A stretch of 64,000 nucleotides of DNA, taken from Clostridium tunisiense TJ (GTDB taxonomy: Bacteria; Bacillota; Clostridia; Clostridiales; Clostridiaceae). Shown here piece after piece: positions 1 through 9,500 of this stretch. The position numbers and the translations under genes are program-made. The stretch's first letter is position 1. Every line of letters begins with the position of its first letter. Where the stretch lies: positions 124,001 through 188,000 of the forward strand of contig NZ_AMQH01000002.1 in the NCBI RefSeq assembly GCF_000300195.1, written 5' to 3'. The notes beneath the pieces are model-generated. The model saw only the letters and a program-made list of their open reading frames with translations, was not told the DNA's origin and did no database searches.

Positions 1-50
1 AACTATCTTCTTTTTATGCATCAGCAGCCTCTACTTCAATGGAACTTTTT
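1..50 (+). pseudogene. Relic of a LAGLIDADG-type endonuclease gene (fragment)
   Basis: The frame CTA TCT TCT ... from position 3 reads LSSFYASAASTSMELF. This matches 10 of 16 residues of an internal segment of the LAGLIDADG protein encoded at 10782-11189 (LPSPCVSVASTSMELL), and the DNA is clearly similar too. Similarity ends near position 50 and the frame then runs into unrelated sequence and a stop. The upstream part lies outside the window, so this is either a decayed copy or one broken by rearrangement. The match is short but not explained by composition. Confidence 0.5.
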
Positions 51-147
51 GTATCATTTTTCATTCACCCTTCTTGTTATTGGTGTAATCAACAGGAAGA
101 GACTGTGTCCAAAAAATATTTTCAATTCTAACTCCTATTACAATTTC

Positions 148-183
148 ATCTTTTATTAAAGCTCATGAGCTTTAATAAAAGAT
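148..183. repeat. 36-bp perfect palindrome at the end of the MFS gene
   Basis: Positions 148-183 read identically on both strands, centred on GCTCATGAGC. The MFS stop codon (156-158) lies inside it. RNA from either strand would form a nearly loop-free hairpin. No clear U-run follows on the minus strand, so it is not a textbook terminator, but it is the only candidate 3' end for the operon. Confidence 0.6.
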
Positions 184-1412
184 TTTATAAAGGTAATAGA
201 AATTAACGTCATCAATAAAGTACTCACAAACACAGGCCAATGCGTATCAACTCTACTAAGGAGAATTCCATAAACTAATGCACCTAATGGCATCCCCCCT
301 CTTGTAATCATCCCAATTATAGAAAATACTCGGGACATATATTCCATTGGTGTTTCTCGTTGTATAAAGGACTGTATCGGAACATTAATAAACATATTAG
401 CTGCACTAAATAAACAAAAGACAACTGCTAGCAATAGAAAATATAAAATTGTATCATTTCCTAATACAGATAGAGTATAAGGAAACATAAGAAGTGAAAA
501 CATCAACATACTTACTATCAGCAAGCTACACCCAACTTTTAGTGGTTTTACTATTCCGCTCTCTTTCCCAAATATCCAACCAACAAAAGTGCTTCCCAAA
601 ATCATTCCCAGTATACTTATTGATTGTAAATAACCATATTGTGCATTAGAATATTCCAAACGAGTTTTAAAGAATAAAGGTAATGCAACTGCAAAAATTG
701 GTTGTACTAAAAAATATATTACAATAAGAAAATAGCATGCCATACGGATAGTTTTATTAGATAAAATGAATCTAATACCCCTAGATAAGTCTGATACTAT
801 TTCAGATATACCTTCTACCGACTTACTTTTCACATGTTTATATCTAATCAACATCTCGCTTATTCCAGACAATAAAAATGAAAATCCGTTAATAAAAAAT
901 AGTATCGTAATACCAAATTCAGAATACATTAAAGAACCAATAACAGGACCCAACAGGACGGATAACCCTCTCAGCGATGCCATTTTAGAATTAGCTACAT
1001 TTAGTTCCTCTTGAGCTACAAGCTGGGGCATCATTCCTCTTGTGGCTGGATCAAACAAACCGTTTAGCAAGGATATTATTATTTGACCCACAAGCAGCAA
1101 AGTAAGGCTCATTCTATCAAAATATGATATGAAAGCCAATAAGAGTATTACACATGCACTAGCTAAATCCGTTATAACCATGATTGCCTTCCGATTCAAC
1201 CTATCCCCAAGCACTCCAGCAAAAGGATATACAAAAAGAGCCGGCACTAGAGATGCAAAGGAAAAGAGGCCAATAGTAGTTGCATTACCCCCAGCATCTA
1301 TAATATAAAGAGGCATAATCATCATTTGTATACTGGTCCCTGTGTCGGATATCATTCTTCCAATCAAAAACAATGTAAGATTAATATTAAAACCATTTTT
1401 CTCTCTTTTCAT
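156..1412 (-). CDS. MFS drug exporter (MefA/EntS-like major facilitator)
   Basis: This is a 418-residue membrane protein with about 12 hydrophobic segments and no signal peptide. After the second helix it has a motif-A-like loop (GDRLNRK, about residues 68-74), as in the MFS_3 branch that includes macrolide and siderophore exporters. It should expel a small hydrophobic compound using the proton gradient; the substrate cannot be read from sequence. The ATG at 1412 follows a GAGGGG ribosome site. It starts 46 bp after the rph stop on the same strand with no terminator between, so the two are probably co-transcribed. That makes rifamycin or its phosphorylated product a plausible, unproven substrate. 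Confidence 0.85.
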   Translation of the reverse strand: MKREKNGFNINLTLFLIGRMISDTGTSIQMMIMPLYIIDAGGNATTIGLFSFASLVPALFVYPFAGVLGDRLNRKAIMVITDLASACVILLLAFISYFDRMSLTLLLVGQIIISLLNGLFDPATRGMMPQLVAQEELNVANSKMASLRGLSVLLGPVIGSLMYSEFGITILFFINGFSFLLSGISEMLIRYKHVKSKSVEGISEIVSDLSRGIRFILSNKTIRMACYFLIVIYFLVQPIFAVALPLFFKTRLEYSNAQYGYLQSISILGMILGSTFVGWIFGKESGIVKPLKVGCSLLIVSMLMFSLLMFPYTLSVLGNDTILYFLLLAVVFCLFSAANMFINVPIQSFIQRETPMEYMSRVFSIIGMITRGGMPLGALVYGILLSRVDTHWPVFVSTLLMTLISITFIKSFIKAHEL

Positions 1413-1458
1413 AAAATTAAAACCTCGCCCCTCTCTATCAGCATTTGTTACTACTTTA

Positions 1459-4083
1459 TCACAATATTTCTATATACCCTTCCGTTCCATTTACTCGGAT
1501 CCTTTGCCCGTCTTTAATCAATTTCGTAGCATTTTCTACGCCTACCACTCCTGGAAGTGCGTATTCCCTAGTAATGACAGCACCATGGGTCATTAATCCA
1601 CCTATCTCAGTTACCAGCCCTTTGATGGATACGAATAGAGGTGTCCAGCTAGGATCTGTAAATGAAGTTACTAATATATCACCCTCCTCTATATTGGCAT
1701 CTTCAAGCTTTAGAACCACTCTTGCTCTGCCCTCTATGATCCCCGCTGAAACCGGTAAGCCCACCAAAGCATCCTTAGGAATATTTCCAGTGTTATATTC
1801 ACCAGTTATAACCTCACCCTCAGATGTTATAACTCTAGGAGGTGTTAGTTTTTCATATACCTCGTACTCCTCTTTTCTCTTTGTAATAATGCTATAATCA
1901 AGTGTTTTTGTGCGAGCAACCTCCCTGAATTCTTCAAAGGATAGATAATAAATGTCCTCTTTATTTAATATGACGCCATTTTGTACTAGTATATTAGCTT
2001 CTTTCATCAGAGCATTTTTATAAATTTGATAACATCCTATAATAAAGTACTTAGGATATTCTCGGTAGCCTGTAACATTTCTCAAAACACTAATCATTTT
2101 CTTTGTCTTTTTTGCCTTTCCTTTACCACCAGGTAATTTCTCTAAGCGATTTAATATTTCCATTTCCTTCTTCTTCGCTTCCAACTGCCCCTGGGCAAAT
2201 TTCGTAGCACTTGAATTCGGCTGTAAATTTTTAATATTGCTAAGTATCATTGGAATAAGTGCTGTGGGTTCTTCACTCCAACGAGACTTTGTGATATCTA
2301 TTTCTCCAGGACAACGCATTCCGTATTTTTTAAGATACTCTTGCATTGCATAACTTACTGCCTTGCCACCTTCCTGATTTCTAAGTTCTTGAAAAAAGTT
2401 TTCATCACTTGCATTTTTAAAATATTCAATCACAGCAGGATATTGACGGACTACATCCGACACGTCCAGAAGATCTAATCCCATACTAGAAGTGATATTA
2501 TTAGGCGCTGATTTAGAAAGTATGTCCACTGCATTTTTTTCACCTAGCCATTTTTCTATATTTTTGTTAATCCAATCTGATACATATCCCCATACTACCA
2601 TCACTCCCATGCTCTCTGGATTGTATAACGTCGTATTTAATTGTTTTGTATCTTGTAAAATGAATTCAAACAAGTCATCCCCTGTTTTATTTGTAATTCT
2701 TTGCTCCACATCTCGTATCAATCCTTCATTGTAGTTAATCAAGTTTTCTATAAATCCAATATCATTTTTCCTATAGATTTTTATTGCTTGCTTTATCCAG
2801 GCTAAAGTCCCCGAACTCATATTTATGGAGCCTTTTCCTTTCGGTAAGCTCTTAAGAAAGTCCTTCCTCTTTATTAAATTTGAAAGCGCATTTTGCATTA
2901 GAACATCTATCTTGCCTGTACTACTGATTAAAACTTTTCGGCCTATAGGTGATGCCAAGTCATAAGTTACATCTATATATAATCTTCCACCAACAGGTTT
3001 ACCAATTCCAGAGAACCAAAATGATAATAAGTGAAAGAAAGATATTCCTAATGGCTTAATTTCTTCTGTCATCATCTGTTGATGTCCTAATGATATATAC
3101 ACATGTTTTTTTTCATCTTCTGCTTTAGGTATGGGATATAAAGTTGTGATTGGGCGACTCTGAACAATATAGAAACGCCCTTCAAATAGGCACCATTCAA
3201 TATCTTGTGGGCAGGCAAAATACTTCTCTATTTTTCTTCCCATAGCCTCAAGGTTCAAAATCTGCTCGTCAGTTAGTGTCTGTACATTCTGCAATTGAGA
3301 ATTGATCACCTTTTCCACTGTACCGCCTTCTTTTACAGCTTGAATAGATATTTTTTTAGTAGATATCTTCTTACTTAAGATTTTCCCTTCCCTAACCTTA
3401 TAAATATCAGCATTCACAAGCCCAGAAACTAAAGCTTCACCAAGTCCAAAACTTGCATCAATGGAAACTACCTTTCTATTTCCTGTGATTGGGTCTGCTG
3501 TAAACATAATTCCTGAAGCCTCAGGAAAAATCATTTTTTGAACCACCACAGATAAATATACCTTATGGTGCTCAAAATCGTTTTGAATACGGTATGTCAC
3601 GGCACGGTCTGTAAATAATGATGCCCAACACTTTTTAACATGCTGCAGGATAGAATCCTTACCAATTATATTTAAATACGTATCCTGTTGGCCTGCAAAG
3701 GAAGCCAAGGGTAAATCCTCTGCTGTAGCACTCGAACGCACAGCATATGAGTATCCCTCCCCCAATTTTGAAATGTGTCTAGAAATCTCTTCTTCTATAT
3801 CCTTTGAAATTTCTGCCCCTTCAATGACCCTTCTTATATTTTTGCTAGTTTCTTCTATTTCTTTCCTGTCTCTAACCTTTAGTATGGATAATTGATTCAG
3901 TAGCTTGTTAAACTCTTCATTATTCCCAATGATCCTTTTGTATGCCTCGGTGGTTATGCAAAAGCCTTCTGGCACCTGTAACCCCTGGATTTTTGATAAT
4001 TCTCCTAAATTTAAACCTTTTCCTCCAACTACCATAAGCTTTGTTTTATCAATTTCATGAAAATTAATTACATAAGAATTCAT
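1459..4083 (-). CDS. rph: Rifamycin phosphotransferase (Rph type)
   Basis: The protein has 874 residues, close to the 867 of the Listeria enzyme. Family knowledge: Rph uses ATP to phosphorylate rifamycins and inactivate them, passing the phosphate through a swivelling histidine. The order fits: an ATP-grasp domain (about 1-315, with VGGKGLNLGELS, YAVRSSATAEDLP and DIEWCLFEGRFYIVQSRP), a rifamycin-binding middle domain (about 330-770, starting near LGHQQMMTEEIKPLG), and a C-terminal His domain (about 780-874) with GGLMTHGAVITREY, putting the catalytic His near residue 833. PEP synthase is less likely: it carries a C-terminal PEP-binding barrel, which is missing here, and its His domain is central. 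A divergent TetR gene lies upstream. Many genomes label such genes PEP synthase or PEP-utilizing enzyme. Confidence 0.88.
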   Translation of the reverse strand: MNSYVINFHEIDKTKLMVVGGKGLNLGELSKIQGLQVPEGFCITTEAYKRIIGNNEEFNKLLNQLSILKVRDRKEIEETSKNIRRVIEGAEISKDIEEEISRHISKLGEGYSYAVRSSATAEDLPLASFAGQQDTYLNIIGKDSILQHVKKCWASLFTDRAVTYRIQNDFEHHKVYLSVVVQKMIFPEASGIMFTADPITGNRKVVSIDASFGLGEALVSGLVNADIYKVREGKILSKKISTKKISIQAVKEGGTVEKVINSQLQNVQTLTDEQILNLEAMGRKIEKYFACPQDIEWCLFEGRFYIVQSRPITTLYPIPKAEDEKKHVYISLGHQQMMTEEIKPLGISFFHLLSFWFSGIGKPVGGRLYIDVTYDLASPIGRKVLISSTGKIDVLMQNALSNLIKRKDFLKSLPKGKGSINMSSGTLAWIKQAIKIYRKNDIGFIENLINYNEGLIRDVEQRITNKTGDDLFEFILQDTKQLNTTLYNPESMGVMVVWGYVSDWINKNIEKWLGEKNAVDILSKSAPNNITSSMGLDLLDVSDVVRQYPAVIEYFKNASDENFFQELRNQEGGKAVSYAMQEYLKKYGMRCPGEIDITKSRWSEEPTALIPMILSNIKNLQPNSSATKFAQGQLEAKKKEMEILNRLEKLPGGKGKAKKTKKMISVLRNVTGYREYPKYFIIGCYQIYKNALMKEANILVQNGVILNKEDIYYLSFEEFREVARTKTLDYSIITKRKEEYEVYEKLTPPRVITSEGEVITGEYNTGNIPKDALVGLPVSAGIIEGRARVVLKLEDANIEEGDILVTSFTDPSWTPLFVSIKGLVTEIGGLMTHGAVITREYALPGVVGVENATKLIKDGQRIRVNGTEGYIEIL

Positions 4084-4239
4084 ACATATACCTCCTATAT
4101 ATTTTTCAAAATTTTATCCTTTTCAACCGTTACAAAAAACATCTTTAATATTCAATTTCCATCTGGTCTCACAATAACTGCTTTTCTAGATTATTGTTGC
4201 TTCAATATATTTTGCTCATTATATTAATCAATCTGACAA

Positions 4240-4335
4240 TTATGAAATATTCCATGCGTTTATTTCATAATATAACTTCATAAGAATGTTGTCAATGAAA
4301 TTATGAAATTTTATATTGATAAATTTCATGAAATT
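4240..4335. promoter_or_regulatory. Cluster of ATGAAAT operator half-sites between rph and tetR
   Basis: Three arrangements of one half-site lie in the divergent spacer: a perfect inverted repeat TTATGAAATA/TATTTCATAA with an 11-bp gap (4240-4249 and 4261-4270), a tandem direct repeat of ATGAAATT (4295-4310), and a perfect 14-bp palindrome AATTTCATGAAATT (4322-4335). The last sits just before the tetR ribosome site. This is what a TetR repressor controlling itself and its divergent neighbour would need. The AT-rich background makes a chance element possible, but the perfect symmetry argues against it. Confidence 0.6.
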
Positions 4336-4362
4336 CGTTAAAATTATATAGAGGTGAGTATA

Positions 4363-4938
4363 ATGAATGGCTTTCAACGACGTAGAGAAAAAAAAATGGA
4401 TGATATTATTACAGCTGCATGTGAATTATTTTCAGCTAATGGAATAAAAGTAGTAAGCATTGCTGAAATTGCAAAAAAAGCCAATGTATCTCAAGTCAGT
4501 ATATATAATTTTTTTGAGAGTAAAGAAAATTTAGCAAAGCAAGCTTACTTTAAAATTATGGATGAAATAATGAAAGATTTAGAGGCATTGATTAAAAGTA
4601 ATATTTCATTTCGAGAAAAATTTGAAAAGATGGTCCATATATCATTAGAATCAGCAAAAAATTTAGATGGAAACCTGTCTTATTCAGAACTTTTAAAAGA
4701 TCCAACTGTTCAAAAATTTCTTGAAGAGTATGGTCATAATAAGACGATTCCTTTATTAATGGACTTAATTGAACAAGGCAAAAGTGAGGGCTGTCTTGAT
4801 AGGGAAATTTCTTCTGAATCAATACTTATTTATATTAATTCATACAATGAAATGCTTAAATCTAACATGAGCACAAAAACAAGAATAGATTTAGGAAAGT
4901 TATTTTTTTATGGATTATTTGGAGAAAATAATTCCTAA
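4363..4938 (+). CDS. TetR-family transcriptional regulator (next to rph)
   Basis: It encodes 191 residues. The N-terminal 50 or so form a TetR helix-turn-helix (IITAACELFSANGIKVVSIAEIAKKANVS... VSIYNFF), followed by a variable ligand-binding half. A GTG at 4354 is in frame, but it overlaps the ribosome site AGAGGTG, so the ATG at 4363 is preferred. It is divergent from rph across about 280 bp with repeated ATGAAAT half-sites, so it probably represses itself and the rph-MFS unit and responds to a drug; this is inferred from position. Composition matches its neighbours. Confidence 0.88.
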   Translation: MNGFQRRREKKMDDIITAACELFSANGIKVVSIAEIAKKANVSQVSIYNFFESKENLAKQAYFKIMDEIMKDLEALIKSNISFREKFEKMVHISLESAKNLDGNLSYSELLKDPTVQKFLEEYGHNKTIPLLMDLIEQGKSEGCLDREISSESILIYINSYNEMLKSNMSTKTRIDLGKLFFYGLFGENNS

Positions 4939-5086
4939 TATATCTCGTTACCACCAAATATAAAACAAAGGCAACACCCTATAATAAAACGCTCTAATGA
5001 TATATCAACAGAAAGTAATTGTTGCAAACTTTATTAATAATTAAATCATAGTATTTTGGTGCATATTTATAATTGTATAAAAATTG

Positions 5087-5139
5087 AGAGCCAGTCAAAA
5101 GGAATTCAAATTCTCCTTAACTAGCTCTCTAAATTTTTT
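5087..5139 (+). terminator. Intrinsic terminator downstream of tetR
   Basis: Stem GAGAGCCAGT (5087-5096) pairs with ACTAGCTCTC (5120-5129) with one mismatch, and inner AAGGA/TCCTT pairing extends it. A T-rich run AAATTTTTT follows. Confidence 0.6.
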
Positions 5140-5196
5140 CTTCCAAAGAATATTGTACATTCATTCAAAGATGATAATTATATTTTTAATGTAATA

Positions 5197-5260
5197 TGTA
5201 GATTATCAAGTAATTACATGATAATCTACACTCTGAAAATAGCGATCACAATTTATTCTA
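5197..5260. repeat. Inverted repeat and sequence shared with the LAGLIDADG leader
   Basis: TGTAGATTATCA (5197-5208) and TGATAATCTACA (5219-5230) are perfect 12-bp inverted copies. The sequence from GATAATCTACA through ...AAAATAG...CAAT.TAT resembles the segment just upstream of the LAGLIDADG gene (about 10729-10762). With the coding relic at 1-50, this suggests scattered remnants of one endonuclease unit. The rest of 4939-5426 shows only the tetR terminator and the rsmH promoter. Confidence 0.45.
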
Positions 5261-5374
5261 AAATACCACTTAATTTTTTGACTACTCCACTATAAGAAGT
5301 AATTTAATTGCTACAATTAGCAGTAATTTTAGAATGCAAACCCTTGGTGTTGCTTTAGCAAATTGTATCTGCTA

Positions 5375-5383
5375 TGATATAAT
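5375..5383 (+). promoter_or_regulatory. Extended -10 promoter of rsmH
   Basis: TGATATAAT gives a TG dinucleotide one base before a consensus TATAAT, about 45 bp before the rsmH start. A weak -35 (TTTAGC) is about 18 bp upstream. Confidence 0.5.
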
Positions 5384-5426
5384 CTATAAAAAACAGTAAA
5401 AATATATTGTAAAATGAGGGAAGAGA

Positions 5427-6491
5427 ATGAGTGTAGATCAAACTTTGGATGAAAAAGAAATTAAACATCAGCGCCGTCCTCGCTATAAAGGAACTCATCC
5501 TAAGAATTTTAAGGAAAAATACAAGGAACTGAATCCGGAGAAATATGCTGATGATATTGAAAAAATTATTAAAAAAGGCAACACTCCTGCAGGTATGCAT
5601 ATTTCCATTTGTGTTAAAGAAATATTGGAATTTCTACAAATCACCCCTGGGCAAATTGGGCTAGATGCAACACTAGGTTATGGTGGTCATACCTTAGAAA
5701 TGCTTAAATGTTTAGATTCAAAAGGGCGCTTATATTCACTTGATGTAGATCCTATTGAATTACCAAGAACTAAAGAGCGTTTAGAGAAATTAGGTTATGG
5801 TCCAGAAATTTTAGAGATTAAGCAAATGAACTTTGCCAAAATAGATGAAGTCACCTCAAAGCCAGAGGCTTTTAATTTTGTATTGGCAGACTTAGGGGTT
5901 TCTTCTATGCAAATAGACAATCCTGAGAGAGGGTTTACCTTTAAGGCTGAAGGTCCCTTAGACTTAAGACTTAATCCCAACGTGGGTATCTCTGCAGCAG
6001 ATCTTTTAAAAGAATTGAATTTATTTGAAATAGAAGATATGCTCATAGAAAATTCTGATGAGCCTCACGCAGCTGTGATTGCTCGTGCTATTCTTTCTAG
6101 CATAAAAAAAGGAATTGATATTACAACAACCACGCAACTTAGAAATATCATCAAAGATAATCTAAAGTATGTTCCAAGAATCAAAGAGGATGATATTAAA
6201 AAGTCCTGTCAAAGGACCTTCCAAGCATTACGAATTAATGTAAATAAAGAGTTTGAAGTTTTAGATGAGTTTTTAGAAAAACTTCCTACTGTCCTTGCTA
6301 AAGGTGGTCGTGTTGCCATACTTACATTCCACTCAGGAGAAGATCGTCGCGTGAAAAAATCTTTTCAACACTTTCTTCGCGAAGGTATTTATTCTGAAAT
6401 AGCTAAAGAGCCTATTCGCCCATCAGCAGAAGAATGTAATGTTAACAGTCGTGCACGTTCTGCTAAATTACGTTGGGCAATAAAAGCATAA
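5427..6491 (+). CDS. rsmH: RsmH-family 16S rRNA C1402 N4-methyltransferase, stand-alone paralogue
   Basis: The protein has 354 residues; typical RsmH is near 310. The family methylates N4 of C1402 in 16S rRNA with S-adenosylmethionine. A SAM-binding loop DATLGYGGHT lies near residue 77, followed by VLADLGVSSMQID and ERGFTFKAEGPLDLRL, and the C-terminal signature TFHSGEDRRVKKSF. The extra length is a basic, charged N-terminal tail of about 55 residues. The ATG follows GAGGGAAGAG. The usual rsmH is in the division cluster next to mraZ and ftsL; this one is alone, flanked by a tetR and a secreted-protein gene. It is probably a second copy, and its target may not be C1402. Confidence 0.85.
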   Translation: MSVDQTLDEKEIKHQRRPRYKGTHPKNFKEKYKELNPEKYADDIEKIIKKGNTPAGMHISICVKEILEFLQITPGQIGLDATLGYGGHTLEMLKCLDSKGRLYSLDVDPIELPRTKERLEKLGYGPEILEIKQMNFAKIDEVTSKPEAFNFVLADLGVSSMQIDNPERGFTFKAEGPLDLRLNPNVGISAADLLKELNLFEIEDMLIENSDEPHAAVIARAILSSIKKGIDITTTTQLRNIIKDNLKYVPRIKEDDIKKSCQRTFQALRINVNKEFEVLDEFLEKLPTVLAKGGRVAILTFHSGEDRRVKKSFQHFLREGIYSEIAKEPIRPSAEECNVNSRARSAKLRWAIKA

Positions 6492-6500
6492 GAAAAAGTA

Positions 6501-6530
6501 AGACCCACGACAAAATTGTCGTGGGTCTTG
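6501..6530. terminator. Strong hairpin between convergent rsmH and dockerin gene
   Basis: A 14-bp perfect stem (AAGACCCACGACAA and its complement) with almost no loop lies 10 bp after the rsmH stop. The 3' U-run is poor on the plus strand. It could serve both convergent genes. A TGGAAGCGAA motif follows at 6536. Confidence 0.6.
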
Positions 6531-6592
6531 TTGATGGAAGCGAAATGATTCTATATCATTAGTTATTAACTTATAAAGTATAATGAAATAAC

Positions 6593-9500
6593 TTACCAAA
6601 TAAACGAATCATATATAAGTTGTTTATCGGAACCATCTAATCTAATTCGATAATATTTACCATCTGACCCGTTAAAATAAACCCAATTATTTAAAACATT
6701 TATATCCGTTGATTGCATATCACAAAGCTTACTATAGTTAGAACCATCAATTTTCATTTTACTTAATTTATAATCATTATCTAAATATATCCACTCACCC
6801 ACCACTTTCATCGAACTAGGCTGAGTTACATTACTTATTAAAGTTTTAAATGAACCGTCCTTTTTCATTTTACTTATTGTTGAGTAGCTTGATTGATAGT
6901 AAATCCACTCTCCAACTATATTAATACAACTTGGTGCATCATCTGATAGTTTTGTTCTTCCTGAACCATCCGTTTTTATTTTGCAAAATTCGCTTAAGCT
7001 TAAATTTCGTGGATCAACTTTGCGTTCATAATATATCCATCCATCATCTGAAATGTTTACTTCATCTACTATATCATCAGTAATCTTAGTTCTATCAAGT
7101 CCACTAAGTCTAATCTTGTAAAGCTTTCCCTTATCATCATAGTTTCTGTAATACATCCAGTCTCCAATAATACGTAAAAGCTCGGCATTCTCATCACATA
7201 CTTGTGTTGTACCAGTGCCATCAATTTTAACTTTTTTTAGATACCCACCATTAGAATAATAAATCCAGTCGCCAACTACATTTACCTTATCTACCCAATC
7301 TTTGGTATAGTATCCTTTCTCTGAACCATCAGCTTTCATTTTAAAATTATTAATAATGATCCAGTCTCCATACTGTGCAACAGAATCTTGATTAGCTGTA
7401 TTTCCTAATATTTCTTTATCTACAACAGTAAGTGTTAATTTCACCTTATTAATATAACCATTTACAGTTCCTTCATATGTGACACTACCAAGTTTAGAAG
7501 TATCTATATTGCCTGCATTCCAAGTAACTGGCACATAATATTTTTCCCCATTACTAATTGTTGTAATAACGGTAGCTGGTAACTGATATTTCTCTCCCAA
7601 CTTAACACTTACGTTAAATTGCTCAATATTTTTTATAGCAAGATCAACACCAAATCTTTGTCTTCCTGTTCCATCATTTTTTATTTTATACATCTTTGGT
7701 TGATTAGAAATATTTTGATAATAAATCCAATCACCATTAATTTGCATATTGTTTGGGCTTAATGTGCCATTTGAAAGTTTATCTTCACACAATATCTTTC
7801 TCCCAGTTCCATCAGTATTCATTACTCTGAGCTTGTAATCAATATTATCATAATAATAGATTTGTTCTCCTGAAACATTGTAGTTTAAAATATATGAGTC
7901 AGCAGCTATCTCAGTTTTGTTTGTTCCATCTAGATCCATCTTTAAAATTCCCGAGAAATAATTAGCGAATAAATTTTGACCTGAAATAATAAGTCCACTA
8001 CATTGATACTCAAATAACTGGGTTCTTTCATAACCATCTTTATTGATTTTATATATACTATTCCCATAAGTAGCACTTATATAATAGATCCAATTACCCA
8101 TTAAATTTATCCCATAGACATGCTCTTCGCTTAATTTGGTTTTACTTGTTCCATCTATTTTAACTTTATATAGATAATTTTTATCAGTTAGATTTGAATA
8201 AAACACCCAGTCTCCCACAATACTCAGACTTTCCATGGAGTCACTACAAACCAGTGTCCTTGAAGAACCATCAATTTTAACTTTGTAAAGCTTATTATCA
8301 TCAGAAAGATTTTTATAGTAAATCCATTCTCCTATAATATTGATATAGCTTACCTGATCATCACTAAGTTTAACTTTATTCGTTCCATCCGGCTTTATCT
8401 TATAAAGTTTTCCATCAACTTCATCAGAAAAATACTCCCATCCAGCCCTTTCAACAGCTAATCCTTCATGTGCAATATTTCCATTGCTATTTCCTCTTTC
8501 CACTACACTAATTGTTAAGTCGATCTCCTTATTATATCCTTGAACTGCTCCTTTGTATGTGTATGATGATTTTATATCAGTATCAATATTATATGAATTC
8601 CAAATTACTGGCACTAGCAACTTTGACCCATCAGTCATTTCAGCAGGTACGTATTTGGGTAATTCACAATAATCACCTTGTCCAACTTGTATGTTCTGAT
8701 CATCAATATTTGAAATAGTTCTACAAATACCAAAAAGCTTTAAGTCAGTTCCATTTAAATTGCTGCTATATAAAAAACCATACTCATCATATAAAAATAT
8801 TCTGTCGCCATTTACATTAATATGTGTAATATTAAAATCAGTAAGCCTTTCATTCTGACTACCATCATATTTAATCCTATAAAGAGTATTGTCATCACTT
8901 ACATTTATATAATATAACCATCCATTTACCGCATTCAACTCAATGCCCTCAGAAGCTTGTACTAATATTTTGTTTGTGCCATCTGTATTCATTCTATAAA
9001 TGAATTTGTCATTATAATCCTGATAAAACAAATAACTATCTTGCAAAGTAACATATAATGATGTCTCAGTATTGATGTTGATTTTTGATGTATTATTCAA
9101 ATTCACTTTAGTAACTTCCCCATAATTTGAAAAGTTGCTATAATACATATATTCTTCATATAAGTTAATATAAAGTGGACTATCCTCAGTTACCTTTTTC
9201 TTATTACCCCCATTTAAATCCATTTTATATAAGCTATAATTTTCATTTACATCCTGATAATAAATTGAATTATTGTATACTCTTAAATAAGTGGCTGGTT
9301 CCATTGTTAATTTTGTTCTTTCTGTTCCATCTTTATTAACTTTATAAATTGCACTATTATCTGATAAATTGCAATAATAAATATAACTTTCTTGAACATT
9401 TAAAAACAATGGTTCATCATCATTTATCTTCGCAACGCTGCTTCCATCAATTTTAGCTTTTGATAATTTTCCTTGATTAATAGGATTTCCATAATATACC

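Noticed and set aside
766-2734. Plus-strand frames of 60-150 codons opposite the MFS and rph genes
   Set aside because: They lie antisense to well-supported genes, have no ribosome sites and give low-complexity proteins.
1459-4083. PEP synthase (ppsA) annotation
   Set aside because: The phosphohistidine domain is C-terminal and the PEP-binding barrel is missing, which fits rifamycin phosphotransferase.
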